From Acholeplasmataceae bacterium (GTDB taxonomy: Bacteria; Bacillota_I; Bacilli_A; Acholeplasmatales; Acholeplasmataceae): a stretch of 64,000 bases of DNA. The stretch lies in NCBI GenBank assembly GCA_030603805.1, contig JAUVXD010000001.1, forward strand, positions 253,518-317,517, written 5' to 3'. Below, one piece after another: positions 9,178 through 17,080 of the stretch (position 1 is the stretch's first letter; the number at the start of each line of letters is the position of its first letter). Both the position numbers and the translations under genes were made by a program. Under the pieces are notes generated by a model. The model saw only the letters and a program-made list of their open reading frames with translations, made no database searches and had not been told where the DNA came from.

Positions 9178-10289
9178 AATTTCCCCCAAATATTTTTATT
9201 GATGATTGGAATATAACTTTGAATAATTTTGGCAACCTTAGTGGAAACATCTGTTGCAAGATAATCACTAGGTGATTTAAAATCTAGAGAAAGACTTCTA
9301 GAGATTTTAATACTTGGGATGATGGTTCTTTCTTCAATACCACCAATAACGATCGATCCTTGATCCAAAACTTCTGGTCTTTCAGTTGATGTTCTGATTA
9401 ATACTGCTCTAAACTTTAGAATAGAACTTTCTTCAGATAAAGTCCCTGAATCAGATAAAACAACAAAGGCATGTTTTTGAAGGTGATTGTAATCGATAAA
9501 GCCTAGGGGTTCCATAGATTTAATGAGTGGATGAAGCTTAAATTTTCTTTCCTCAAGTTTTTTTCTTGTTCTAGGATGTGTAGAAAATATAATCGGTAAT
9601 TGATATGTTTCAGCAACCTTGTTGATGGCTGACATCAGTGAATTAAAATTCTTTTCAATATCGATGTTTTCTTCTCTGTGTGCAGAAACGAGTATGTATT
9701 GATCACTTCTTAAGTTAAGGTCATTTAAGATATTGCTATCGCTAATGCGTTCTTTATGTTTTGCAAGCACTTCAGTCATTGGAGAACCCGTAACAAAGAT
9801 ATATTCTTTTTTAATACCTTCAGAAATTAAATACCTTCTTGAATGCTCCGTATAAGGTAAATTGATATCTGAAATGTGATCCACTAATCTTCTGTTAATT
9901 TCTTCAGGTACATTTTCATCAAAACAGCGATTACCTGCTTCCATATGAAATACTGGTACTTTAAGTCTTTTAGCTGATATGGCTGAAAGTGCACTATTCG
10001 TATCACCTAAAATGAGAAGTCCATCAGGTTTAACTTTAGAGATGATGTCATAGGATTGATGGATAATATGCCCCATGGTCTGTCCTAAATTTTCTCCAAC
10101 ACAATTCAAATAGTAATCAGGCTTTCTTAAATTTAAGTCCTTAAAAAATATTTCATTTAAGGTATAGTCATAATTTTGACCTGTGTGCACAAGCACATGG
10201 TCAAAATAAAGGTCAAGTGCCTTAATAGTTTCTGATAACCTGATGATTTCAGGTCTTGTACCTAAGATGGTCATCACTTTATATTTCAT
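9174..10289 (-). CDS. capG: UDP-L-FucNAc-forming 2-epimerase (CapG/FnlC-type, WecB family)
   Basis: 371 residues of the non-hydrolysing UDP-GlcNAc 2-epimerase family: MTILGTRPEIIRLSE at the start, VHTGQNYDYTLNEIFF, LILGDTNSALSA, MEAGNRCFDENVPEEINRR, and a C-terminal LSDSGTLSEES. In the CapE-CapF-CapG pathway this family member converts UDP-N-acetyl-L-pneumosamine to UDP-N-acetyl-L-fucosamine. The assignment to CapG rather than ordinary WecB follows from its position directly after capF and capE in the same operon, with four-base overlaps. A second WecB-like gene at 31205 probably has a different role. Confidence 0.88.
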   Translation of the reverse strand: MKYKVMTILGTRPEIIRLSETIKALDLYFDHVLVHTGQNYDYTLNEIFFKDLNLRKPDYYLNCVGENLGQTMGHIIHQSYDIISKVKPDGLLILGDTNSALSAISAKRLKVPVFHMEAGNRCFDENVPEEINRRLVDHISDINLPYTEHSRRYLISEGIKKEYIFVTGSPMTEVLAKHKERISDSNILNDLNLRSDQYILVSAHREENIDIEKNFNSLMSAINKVAETYQLPIIFSTHPRTRKKLEERKFKLHPLIKSMEPLGFIDYNHLQKHAFVVLSDSGTLSEESSILKFRAVLIRTSTERPEVLDQGSIVIGGIEERTIIPSIKISRSLSLDFKSPSDYLATDVSTKVAKIIQSYIPIINKNIWGKL

Positions 10290-11401
10290 GACTCAACCTC
10301 CACAAAAAATGTATCTGTATCATTTGGATCAAAGAGTTGATTAGACCAAAATAGTGTGATTAACTCTTTATCACCAATGTTTGTAATTGAATGTGTATAA
10401 CCTGGAATGATATCAACAATCTCGATTTCATCGCCTGAGACTTGATATTCAATCACCTCACTAGAATCAATCTTACGAAACTTAATCGATGCTAAGCCCT
10501 CAATAACGATAAATTTTTCAATTTTAGAGTGATGATAGTGATTGCCTCTTGTAATCCCTGGTTTAGTTTTAGAAACAAAGATTTGTCCAAAACCCTGTTG
10601 TTTCATAAGCTCAACAAGAAATCCTCTTTGATCTCTATGATGAGTAGTTTGATATGATAGCTGATTTTGATCATAATAAGATATAAATGTCGCATGAAGC
10701 TTTTGATCAAAGGATGTTGGATTTTTAGGTAATGTATGTGTTTTTCTAATTTGATGAAAGGCATGTATTTTTTCTGCAAGTTCACCAAGTGAAATCATAT
10801 GGTAATCTTGAATCTTTAGGATTTGTGATTCGAGATGATCTAAATTTTGAATATCTTTATCTATTCTTTTGATGAAGTCATCAATATAGTAGAGCGGAAT
10901 TTCCTTTTTTAGATCATGGATATCTATGGGTAGATCTCTTGAAATCTGATGACAGAAAGTTGCGACTACACTGTTATAAAAAGGTCTTGACCATTTGCCA
11001 AAAAGATTGGGTAGACGGTAGATTAAAACTTTCGAATTTGATTTTTGTGCATGGTCTAAAAGGTGATTTTCTGCATCTTTTTTTGATTTGCCATAGGGAT
11101 TATCTAAATCGATTTGAATGGAGGATGCAAATAAAATCGGTGTCTTTTTTGATAGTTTTTCAAGTTTCTTGATAATAAGATTAGTTAGATTAAGATTGAC
11201 TTCTTCAAAATCTAAAATATGATCTGTTCGATTAACACCGGCAAGATGAATGATGAGATCAGCTTCTTGGATTAAGTGATCAAGTTCAAGGATTGATTGA
11301 TCTTTATCAAACGTTAAAAACTCATACCTTTGTATGGAAAGTTGTGTGATTAAGTTTTTCCCAACAAATCCGTTTGAACCTGTCACTAGAATTTTCATCA
11401 T
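10286..11401 (-). CDS. capF: UDP-2-acetamido-2,6-dideoxyhexulose reductase with cupin domain (CapF/FnlB-type)
   Basis: 371 residues with two domains. The N-terminal extended short-chain dehydrogenase (MKILVTGSNGFVGKN nucleotide loop, IIHLAGVNR, YGKSKKDAE with the catalytic Y-x3-K) reduces the 4-keto sugar. From about residue 245 a cupin follows (HRDQRGFLVEL, GNHYHHSKIEKF with metal-binding histidines, GYTHSITNIG) and performs the 3-epimerisation. This two-domain build is specific to CapF/FnlB of FucNAc synthesis. The gene overlaps capE by ATGA and is followed by capG, giving the canonical order. Confidence 0.92.
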   Translation of the reverse strand: MMKILVTGSNGFVGKNLITQLSIQRYEFLTFDKDQSILELDHLIQEADLIIHLAGVNRTDHILDFEEVNLNLTNLIIKKLEKLSKKTPILFASSIQIDLDNPYGKSKKDAENHLLDHAQKSNSKVLIYRLPNLFGKWSRPFYNSVVATFCHQISRDLPIDIHDLKKEIPLYYIDDFIKRIDKDIQNLDHLESQILKIQDYHMISLGELAEKIHAFHQIRKTHTLPKNPTSFDQKLHATFISYYDQNQLSYQTTHHRDQRGFLVELMKQQGFGQIFVSKTKPGITRGNHYHHSKIEKFIVIEGLASIKFRKIDSSEVIEYQVSGDEIEIVDIIPGYTHSITNIGDKELITLFWSNQLFDPNDTDTFFVEVES

Positions 11402-12408
11402 TTAAGTTTTTCCTTTACCACATCTAATTTAAGTAATAGAGTTTTAATCTCTGATACAGTTAATAACTTGGTATTATGAGATGTATATGGCTCATATCCA
11501 TTTTGTTTTTTCATACCTTCCTCAAAATAAAGGCCATAGTTTAAATCCCTAACATCCATATGAACGACAAAGTAATCACCTAAATCCGATGATAACTGTG
11601 TTTCTTCACTGGTTAAAAGTGATTCATAAAGTTTTTCACCATGTCTTGTGCCAATGGTTTGGATAGGGACATTGGAATTAAAAACTTCCTTAATCGCGGT
11701 TGCAAGATCTAAAATGGTTGAGGCTGGTGATTTCTTAACAAAAATATCGCCTTGTTTACCGTGTTCAAAGGCAAAGAGCACCAAATCACAAGCTTCATCT
11801 AAATCCATTAAGTATCTTGTCATTTTAGGATTTGTGACTGTGATGGGTTGGTTTTTTTCAATTTGATCAATAAATAGTGGAATTACTGAACCACGTGATG
11901 CCATGACATTGCCATAGCGAGTGCCACAAATGATGGTACCATCAGGACCTTGCATTCTTGCTTTAGCAATAAAGAGTTTTTCCATCATAGCTTTAGAAAT
12001 GCCCATTGCATTAATCGGGTAGACAGATTTATCAGTTGATAGACAAATCACTTTCTTTACTTTTGCTTCGATTGCAGCATTTAAAACATTTTCAGTACCT
12101 AAAATATTGGTTTTAACAGCTTCAATTGGGAAAAACTCACATGTTGGAACTTGTTTGAGTGCTGCAGCATGAAAGACATAATCGACACCTTGCATCGGAT
12201 ATCTAAGTGAGTTTGGGTCTCTAACATCTCCAATAAAGAATCTGAGTCTTGAGTCTTTATAAATGATTCTCATATCATTTTGCTTAAGCTCATCTCTTGA
12301 AAAGATACGGATTTGCTTGACATCCATATGGATCAATTTCTTGATAAAAGCATTTCCAAAAGATCCTGTACCCCCAGTGATTAAAACCACTTTGTCTTTG
12401 AAAAACAT
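11398..12408 (-). CDS. capE: UDP-GlcNAc 4,6-dehydratase/5-epimerase (CapE/FnlA-type)
   Basis: 336 residues, a soluble extended short-chain dehydrogenase: nucleotide loop LITGGTGSFGNAF, FHAAALKQVP, then LSTDKSVYPINAMGISKAMM, where methionine replaces the usual tyrosine before the catalytic lysine as in CapE/WbpM-type dehydratases. It removes water from UDP-GlcNAc and inverts C5, the first step to UDP-L-FucNAc. It lacks the membrane domain of the 616-residue CapD-type protein at 57720. It starts the capE-capF-capG run, 4 bases after the preceding transferase gene. Confidence 0.92.
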   Translation of the reverse strand: MFFKDKVVLITGGTGSFGNAFIKKLIHMDVKQIRIFSRDELKQNDMRIIYKDSRLRFFIGDVRDPNSLRYPMQGVDYVFHAAALKQVPTCEFFPIEAVKTNILGTENVLNAAIEAKVKKVICLSTDKSVYPINAMGISKAMMEKLFIAKARMQGPDGTIICGTRYGNVMASRGSVIPLFIDQIEKNQPITVTNPKMTRYLMDLDEACDLVLFAFEHGKQGDIFVKKSPASTILDLATAIKEVFNSNVPIQTIGTRHGEKLYESLLTSEETQLSSDLGDYFVVHMDVRDLNYGLYFEEGMKKQNGYEPYTSHNTKLLTVSEIKTLLLKLDVVKEKLK

Positions 12409-12412
12409 ATCA

Positions 12413-13606
12413 TCAACTCTTTTCTGCTAGTCTATGAAACAGTTTTAAATATAAATCTACATTGTGTGCTTTTTTATAAGTTTTTAAAGCATGAGTATAA
12501 CTCACTTCATCAAATGAAATCTCTTGACTATATATAGATAATATAGCATTTTTTAAACCATTTGAGTCATTTGGGTCAACAATTAAGCCTATTTTCGATT
12601 CATCAATGAATCTTGCATAGGAAGAATTTTGATCAACACATGCAACAATCGGTCGTTTTGCCTTAATGCAGGTTGCTGTTTTAGAGGGTGATGCTCCAAA
12701 TATAACACCTTGTTTAAGTGTAATCAAATTGATATTTGAAAATGCGTAAATCGCTTCTGCTTCTTCAACTGAAACTTTAGGAATAAACCTTGCATTAGGT
12801 TCATCTTGAATCATTTCTTCAAGTTTTGTTCTAAGTACACCATCACCTACAAATAAAAATCTGATATTGGGATGTTTACTCAATAATTTTATCGCACCAA
12901 GAATGATATCCATATTTTGCATGTAACCGATATTTCCAGAATAAGTGACATAAAAGTTATCTTTTGATAGATTAAATCTTTGATAGGGGTCATATGAGAC
13001 ACTTTTTGCCTCAAATGACCAATTATGAATCACTGAAATATGAGAGGGATTAATTCCTTTAGATTCAATTCTAGCTTTGATATCATCAGAGATAACAACT
13101 ACATGTGATGCTCTTTTTAATGCTTTCTTTTGGAAAAAATTAAGAATTGAATAAATAAAACCTTTGTTTTTGCCCAATATATCAGGATATAAATCTTGAA
13201 CACAATAGACGACTGGAATTTTCTTTCTTCTTGCAAAAAAGGTTGCAAAATAGGCATAAAAAACTGGGGGATCAGATTGGACAAACATCAGATCAGTTTT
13301 CATTTTTGATGCTTTCTTAGCACAAAAATAACTCACAAAAAGCGATCTTAGAGCTCTTGTGATTTTTGAATGATTCGTATCAAAAGGAATTTGAACTCTC
13401 AAAATGTTTTGATTAGGAAATTCGTTTTCATATTTAATCTTTTTATAAGATTCTCTATCTATCTTAGAAATCCCTCGAACAGGATTTGGAGTTATCACTT
13501 GAACATCATGATTATCTTTTCTTAAAGATTCCATAATGTCATTAAATAAATAATAACTGGAGACTTTTTCGGGATGATGGTACAGCATTAAGAATGTAAC
13601 ATGCAT
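12413..13606 (-). CDS. Glycosyltransferase, WbuB-like, probable L-FucNAc transferase
   Basis: 397 residues, GT-B/GT4 family. It opens MHVTFLMLYHHPEKVSSYY and has the DPPVFYAYFATFFARRKKIP segment seen in WbuB/CapM-like transferases, VYCVQDLYPDILG (family D-x-Y/W-P-D motif), and a donor half with SPSKTATCIKAKRPIV. WbuB proteins transfer L-FucNAc and are usually encoded beside the FnlA-B-C genes. The gene lies directly before capE, which supports that substrate, but this is inference from context. It follows the initiating transferase by 18 bases and is probably the second sugar-adding step. Confidence 0.82.
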   Translation of the reverse strand: MHVTFLMLYHHPEKVSSYYLFNDIMESLRKDNHDVQVITPNPVRGISKIDRESYKKIKYENEFPNQNILRVQIPFDTNHSKITRALRSLFVSYFCAKKASKMKTDLMFVQSDPPVFYAYFATFFARRKKIPVVYCVQDLYPDILGKNKGFIYSILNFFQKKALKRASHVVVISDDIKARIESKGINPSHISVIHNWSFEAKSVSYDPYQRFNLSKDNFYVTYSGNIGYMQNMDIILGAIKLLSKHPNIRFLFVGDGVLRTKLEEMIQDEPNARFIPKVSVEEAEAIYAFSNINLITLKQGVIFGASPSKTATCIKAKRPIVACVDQNSSYARFIDESKIGLIVDPNDSNGLKNAILSIYSQEISFDEVSYTHALKTYKKAHNVDLYLKLFHRLAEKS

Positions 13607-13624
13607 GATAAGCCTCCAGTTTTT

Positions 13625-14269
13625 TTATAATTTGGTAATTGAAATAATAGTTTTAAAAATTAAATAGATATCATAGAAGAAAGACATCTTCTCCATGTAT
13701 TTAAAATTGAGTTCAACCTTTTTAGGAATGATTTCTTCAACATATGTTTTTAGTGGATCCAAACTACTTAGTAGCATGTCACTTTCTTTTCTAAATGTAA
13801 TGGATGCTAAATCAGTAATCCCAGGCTTGATTAAAAGTATTTGTCTTTGTTCTTCCGTGTATAAATTAATGTGTTCTAAAACAAGAGGTCTTGGTCCAAC
13901 AAAACTCATATGTCCTAAGAAAACATTGATCAGTTGAGGTAGTTCATCCATTTTTGTCTTTCTTAAGAATCGTCCTACTTTGGTTACTCTATCATCTTCA
14001 TAAAATGATACAGGTTTATCGATGATAGGTGCTTTTGCGCGCATCGTTCTAAATTTAAAGATTTTAAATGGTTTGCCAAGTTTTCCTGCTCTTTCTTGAA
14101 TAAAGAAAGGTAACCCTTTAGAATCTATAACAATCAATAAGCTGATTATAATAAAAACTGGAAGTAAGACAATGAGGCCTAACAAGGCGAAAAATAAATC
14201 AAATAATCTTTTAAAGGAGAAATAAAACTTTCTTTTTCTTAACTGGTTTGATAGTTGATGATTAATCAA
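13625..14269 (-). CDS. Initiating phosphoglycosyltransferase (bacterial sugar transferase, PF02397), locus 1
   Basis: Transfers a sugar-1-phosphate from a UDP-sugar to undecaprenyl phosphate, the committed first step of the repeat unit. The monotopic fold is visible: KRLFDLFFALLGLIVLLPV re-entrant helix, DSKGLPFFIQERAG, FKIFKFRTMR, the catalytic KMDELPQL (D-E), FVGPRPL, KPGITDLASI. Start: an ATG at 14308 would give 227 residues, but it overlaps a strong -10 TATAAT (14312-14307) and has no SD. I prefer the in-frame TTG at 14269, which has AAGGGAG upstream and still includes the whole conserved domain (214 residues). It is the first gene of the locus-1 operon that reads through to 1837. Confidence 0.88.
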   Translation of the reverse strand: MINHQLSNQLRKRKFYFSFKRLFDLFFALLGLIVLLPVFIIISLLIVIDSKGLPFFIQERAGKLGKPFKIFKFRTMRAKAPIIDKPVSFYEDDRVTKVGRFLRKTKMDELPQLINVFLGHMSFVGPRPLVLEHINLYTEEQRQILLIKPGITDLASITFRKESDMLLSSLDPLKTYVEEIIPKKVELNFKYMEKMSFFYDIYLIFKTIISITKL

Positions 14270-14306
14270 AGTTTTACACGCTCCCTTATGATATTTTATT
14301 AAATTC

Positions 14307-14335
14307 ATTATATCGTTTTTTTAGATGTTTTACAA
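14307..14335 (-). promoter_or_regulatory. Promoter of capsule locus 1
   Basis: Minus-strand TTGTAA (14335-14330), a 17-bp spacer and a perfect TATAAT (14312-14307). The -10 overlaps the first in-frame ATG of the initiating transferase, so RNA made from this promoter would start inside that reading frame and use a later start codon. Confidence 0.7.
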
Positions 14336-14356
14336 TAAAGGAGTCCTATGAATATG

Positions 14357-14392
14357 TAAAAGAGCACCCCAAGTCATTTGACTTAGGGTGGC
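14357..14392 (-). terminator. Rho-independent terminator after glmU
   Basis: Minus-strand stem of about 12 bp (CACCCTAAGTCA with TGACTTGGGGTG, including one G-T pair) and a two-base loop, followed by CTCTTTT. It starts just after the glmU stop codon and separates the glm operon from the locus-1 promoter. Confidence 0.85.
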
Positions 14393-14400
14393 TATAGTAA

Positions 14401-15771
14401 CTATTCTTTTGCCTTAATTAAATGCTTAGCATAATCTGCTTTATTGATTTGCTTGTTTCTAGCAATAGCAAGTGATCCTTTAGGAACATCTTCTGTCACA
14501 GTGGAACCAGCTGCAATAAAGACATTATCCTCAATTTTGATTGGAGCAACCAAGTTCACGTTACATCCAATAAAGACATCATCACCAATAATTGTTTTAT
14601 GCTTCTTAACACCATCATAATTAACAGTAACAGATCCACAACCAAAGTTCACATTCTTACCAACTTCTGAATCACCAATATAGATGAGGTGCGCTGCCTT
14701 AGTATGCTCTCCTGTGGTTGAGTTTTTAATTTCAACGAAATTACCAACTCGATTATCTTTACCAATAATTGCATGGTTTCTTAAATGAGCAAATGGCCCA
14801 ACTGTCGTATTTTCACCAACTTCAGAGTCTTTAACAATGGAGTGTCTAATCTCTGCTTTTTCATGGATAATAGAATCATTGACTTCAGCATTTGGACCAA
14901 TGATGGCACCTGCTTTAATGATAGAGTTTCCTAAGATAACTGAGTTTGGATAAATCCAAACACCGGGTTCAATAATTGCGTTATGTGAAATCGTGATGGT
15001 TTCTGGGTTAACCATAGAAACACCATTTAACATATGTGATTTATTGATAGAATCTCTTAAGTATTTTTCTGCAATACTAATGCCATATAAATCGTTGATA
15101 CCCATCGTCACCATGGGATTACGTACAATAAATGTGTTTACTTTGTGTTCTTGATGCATGAGTTTAACGATGTCAGTTAAGTAGTACTCACCTTTACGTT
15201 CATTTCTCTTAATCTTTTTGACATATTCAAAAAGAAGCTTGTTATTAACAACATAAACAGATGAGTTTACTTCTTTTATCAATTTTTGAGTTTCATTACA
15301 ATCATTTTCTTCAACAATCGCAGTAACTAATCCATATTCATCACGGACAATTCTGCCGTAAGTTTTTGGATATTCCATCACCATCGTTACAATCGTTAAA
15401 TCATTACCCATCTCTTCGTGGGATCTCAAGATTTTATCCATCAGTGGATATTCCATCAGTGGCATATCACCTGGTAGAATAAAAGTAACACCTTCTTTAT
15501 CTCCTAATACGGGTTCTGCTGCTAAAACAGCATGACCCGTACCAAGCTGTTCAGCTTGATAAGCATAAAGAACTTTATCTCCTAAGATGTTTTCAAGAAC
15601 TTCTTTTTTATGTCCTACAATCACACAAGTCTCATCAATGGTGCTTTTCTCAATGTTTTCCATGATATAGGAAATCATGGGTTTCTTTAAAATTGGAAAT
15701 GCACATTTTGGGAGTTCTGTTCTCATTCTGGTACCTTTACCAGCAGCAAGAATCAATGCATATTTTTTCAT
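14401..15771 (-). CDS. glmU: Bifunctional GlcNAc-1-phosphate uridyltransferase / GlcN-1-phosphate acetyltransferase
   Basis: 456 residues, the normal GlmU length. The N-terminal nucleotidyltransferase has LILAAGKGTRMRTELPK and LPGDMPL. From about residue 250 the C-terminal left-handed beta-helix acetyltransferase has repeated hexapeptides (IIGPNAEVNDSI, VGPFAHLRNHAIIG, VGNFVEIKNS, KAAHLIYIGDSEVG, NYDGVKKHKT). It makes UDP-GlcNAc from GlcN-1-P, acetyl-CoA and UTP. It overlaps glmM by four bases and is followed by a terminator. In this window UDP-GlcNAc is the precursor for CapE-F-G, WecB-C and WbpA-B-D-E sugars, so the gene is likely devoted to capsule synthesis. Confidence 0.96.
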   Translation of the reverse strand: MKKYALILAAGKGTRMRTELPKCAFPILKKPMISYIMENIEKSTIDETCVIVGHKKEVLENILGDKVLYAYQAEQLGTGHAVLAAEPVLGDKEGVTFILPGDMPLMEYPLMDKILRSHEEMGNDLTIVTMVMEYPKTYGRIVRDEYGLVTAIVEENDCNETQKLIKEVNSSVYVVNNKLLFEYVKKIKRNERKGEYYLTDIVKLMHQEHKVNTFIVRNPMVTMGINDLYGISIAEKYLRDSINKSHMLNGVSMVNPETITISHNAIIEPGVWIYPNSVILGNSIIKAGAIIGPNAEVNDSIIHEKAEIRHSIVKDSEVGENTTVGPFAHLRNHAIIGKDNRVGNFVEIKNSTTGEHTKAAHLIYIGDSEVGKNVNFGCGSVTVNYDGVKKHKTIIGDDVFIGCNVNLVAPIKIEDNVFIAAGSTVTEDVPKGSLAIARNKQINKADYAKHLIKAKE

Positions 15772-17075
15772 AGATTTTGACCTTCCTTTTCGATTAAAGT
15801 GATAAGGGTTTGGGTTATGTTTTCAACTTGAGACAGATCTTTATGACTTACTGTGATACGTATTAAACTTTCTGTTCCACTAGGTCTAACTAATAATAGA
15901 CCATCCGTGTTGATACTTGATTTTATTGATTCAATGGTTTGAATGACATTTGGTTTTTTGAGCACTTCTTTTGAGATACCTTTAATGTTTGTTGTTTTTA
16001 ATGGATAGATGGTAACATTTTTGGTCATCTCTTTTAGAGTTGTTTTTAGTTCATCAAGGATTTTAATTAGATAGATTGCAACTAAGAGTCCATCACCTGA
16101 ATGTAGGAGATGTCTTAAGATGACATGTCCTGAGGATTCACCACCAATGGTGTAATCATTATCCTCTAATGCTTTAAAGACATATTTATCTCCAATATCT
16201 GTGAGCTCATAGGAGATACCATGATTCTTAAGTGCTTGAAGTAGACCAGGATTACTCATTTTTGTAAGCACTACTGTGTTATTATTGAGAAGATGCTTAG
16301 ATTTTAGATACTTACCAATCATGTAGATGATCATATCACCATCATAGATTGTTCCATCTGAATCTAAAGCAATGATTCGATCGCCATCACCATCAAAGGA
16401 GAAACCAATATCATAGGGTTGTTGCTTCATTTCATTTTGAATGGCACTTAAATGTGTTGAGCCACAGCTCAGATTGATGTTTTTCCCGTCGGGTTGATTT
16501 CCAATTTGATGAAAAGATTTGGTTATTGTTGAGATGAGTTTTCTTGAAATTTGATGGTTTGCACCATGTGCAGAATCAAATAAAACTTTTAAATGCGTTT
16601 GAGATAGATTTAAATCATCATATATTTTGAGATACTCAGTTTCGATATCATCAGAATATTTAAACTGACCATATGATTGGTGTGTTAAAGTTCCATGGTC
16701 AATGAAAGCTTCTAGTTTGAGTTCATCTTCATCTAAAGTCTTATACCCCTTGTTAAAGACTTTAATGCCATTATCAGTAAATGGATTATGAGACGCTGTA
16801 ATCATCACACCAATGATGTTTTTTATTTTTGAGTAGTAAGCAATCATGGGTGTTGACACAACACCTGCAAAAATCACATTAACGCCTTTTGCATTAAGAC
16901 CATGTGCAACTGCATAGCCTAACAGTGGTGAAGATTCTCTTGTATCGATACCGATAACGACTTCTTTTGGAGAAAAAACAACAGCAATTGCTTGACCTAA
17001 TCTAAAAGCAAACTCTGTACTTAGTTTCTCTAAAGCAACTCCTCTAATACCATCAGTTCCAAAGTATTTTGCCAT
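15768..17075 (-). CDS. glmM: Phosphoglucosamine mutase
   Basis: 435 residues. It converts GlcN-6-P to GlcN-1-P. The active-site serine loop is MITASHNPFTDNGIKVF (Ser about residue 95), the magnesium loop is SFDGDGDRII, and the sugar-binding GGESSGH and phosphate-binding RPSGTESLIRI loops are present, so the enzyme looks intact. Start MAKYFGTDGIRG is the standard GlmM opening. It lies 5 bases after glmS and overlaps glmU by ATGA, forming a three-gene operon in pathway order. Confidence 0.96.
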   Translation of the reverse strand: MAKYFGTDGIRGVALEKLSTEFAFRLGQAIAVVFSPKEVVIGIDTRESSPLLGYAVAHGLNAKGVNVIFAGVVSTPMIAYYSKIKNIIGVMITASHNPFTDNGIKVFNKGYKTLDEDELKLEAFIDHGTLTHQSYGQFKYSDDIETEYLKIYDDLNLSQTHLKVLFDSAHGANHQISRKLISTITKSFHQIGNQPDGKNINLSCGSTHLSAIQNEMKQQPYDIGFSFDGDGDRIIALDSDGTIYDGDMIIYMIGKYLKSKHLLNNNTVVLTKMSNPGLLQALKNHGISYELTDIGDKYVFKALEDNDYTIGGESSGHVILRHLLHSGDGLLVAIYLIKILDELKTTLKEMTKNVTIYPLKTTNIKGISKEVLKKPNVIQTIESIKSSINTDGLLLVRPSGTESLIRITVSHKDLSQVENITQTLITLIEKEGQNL

Positions 17076-17080
17076 AGTGA

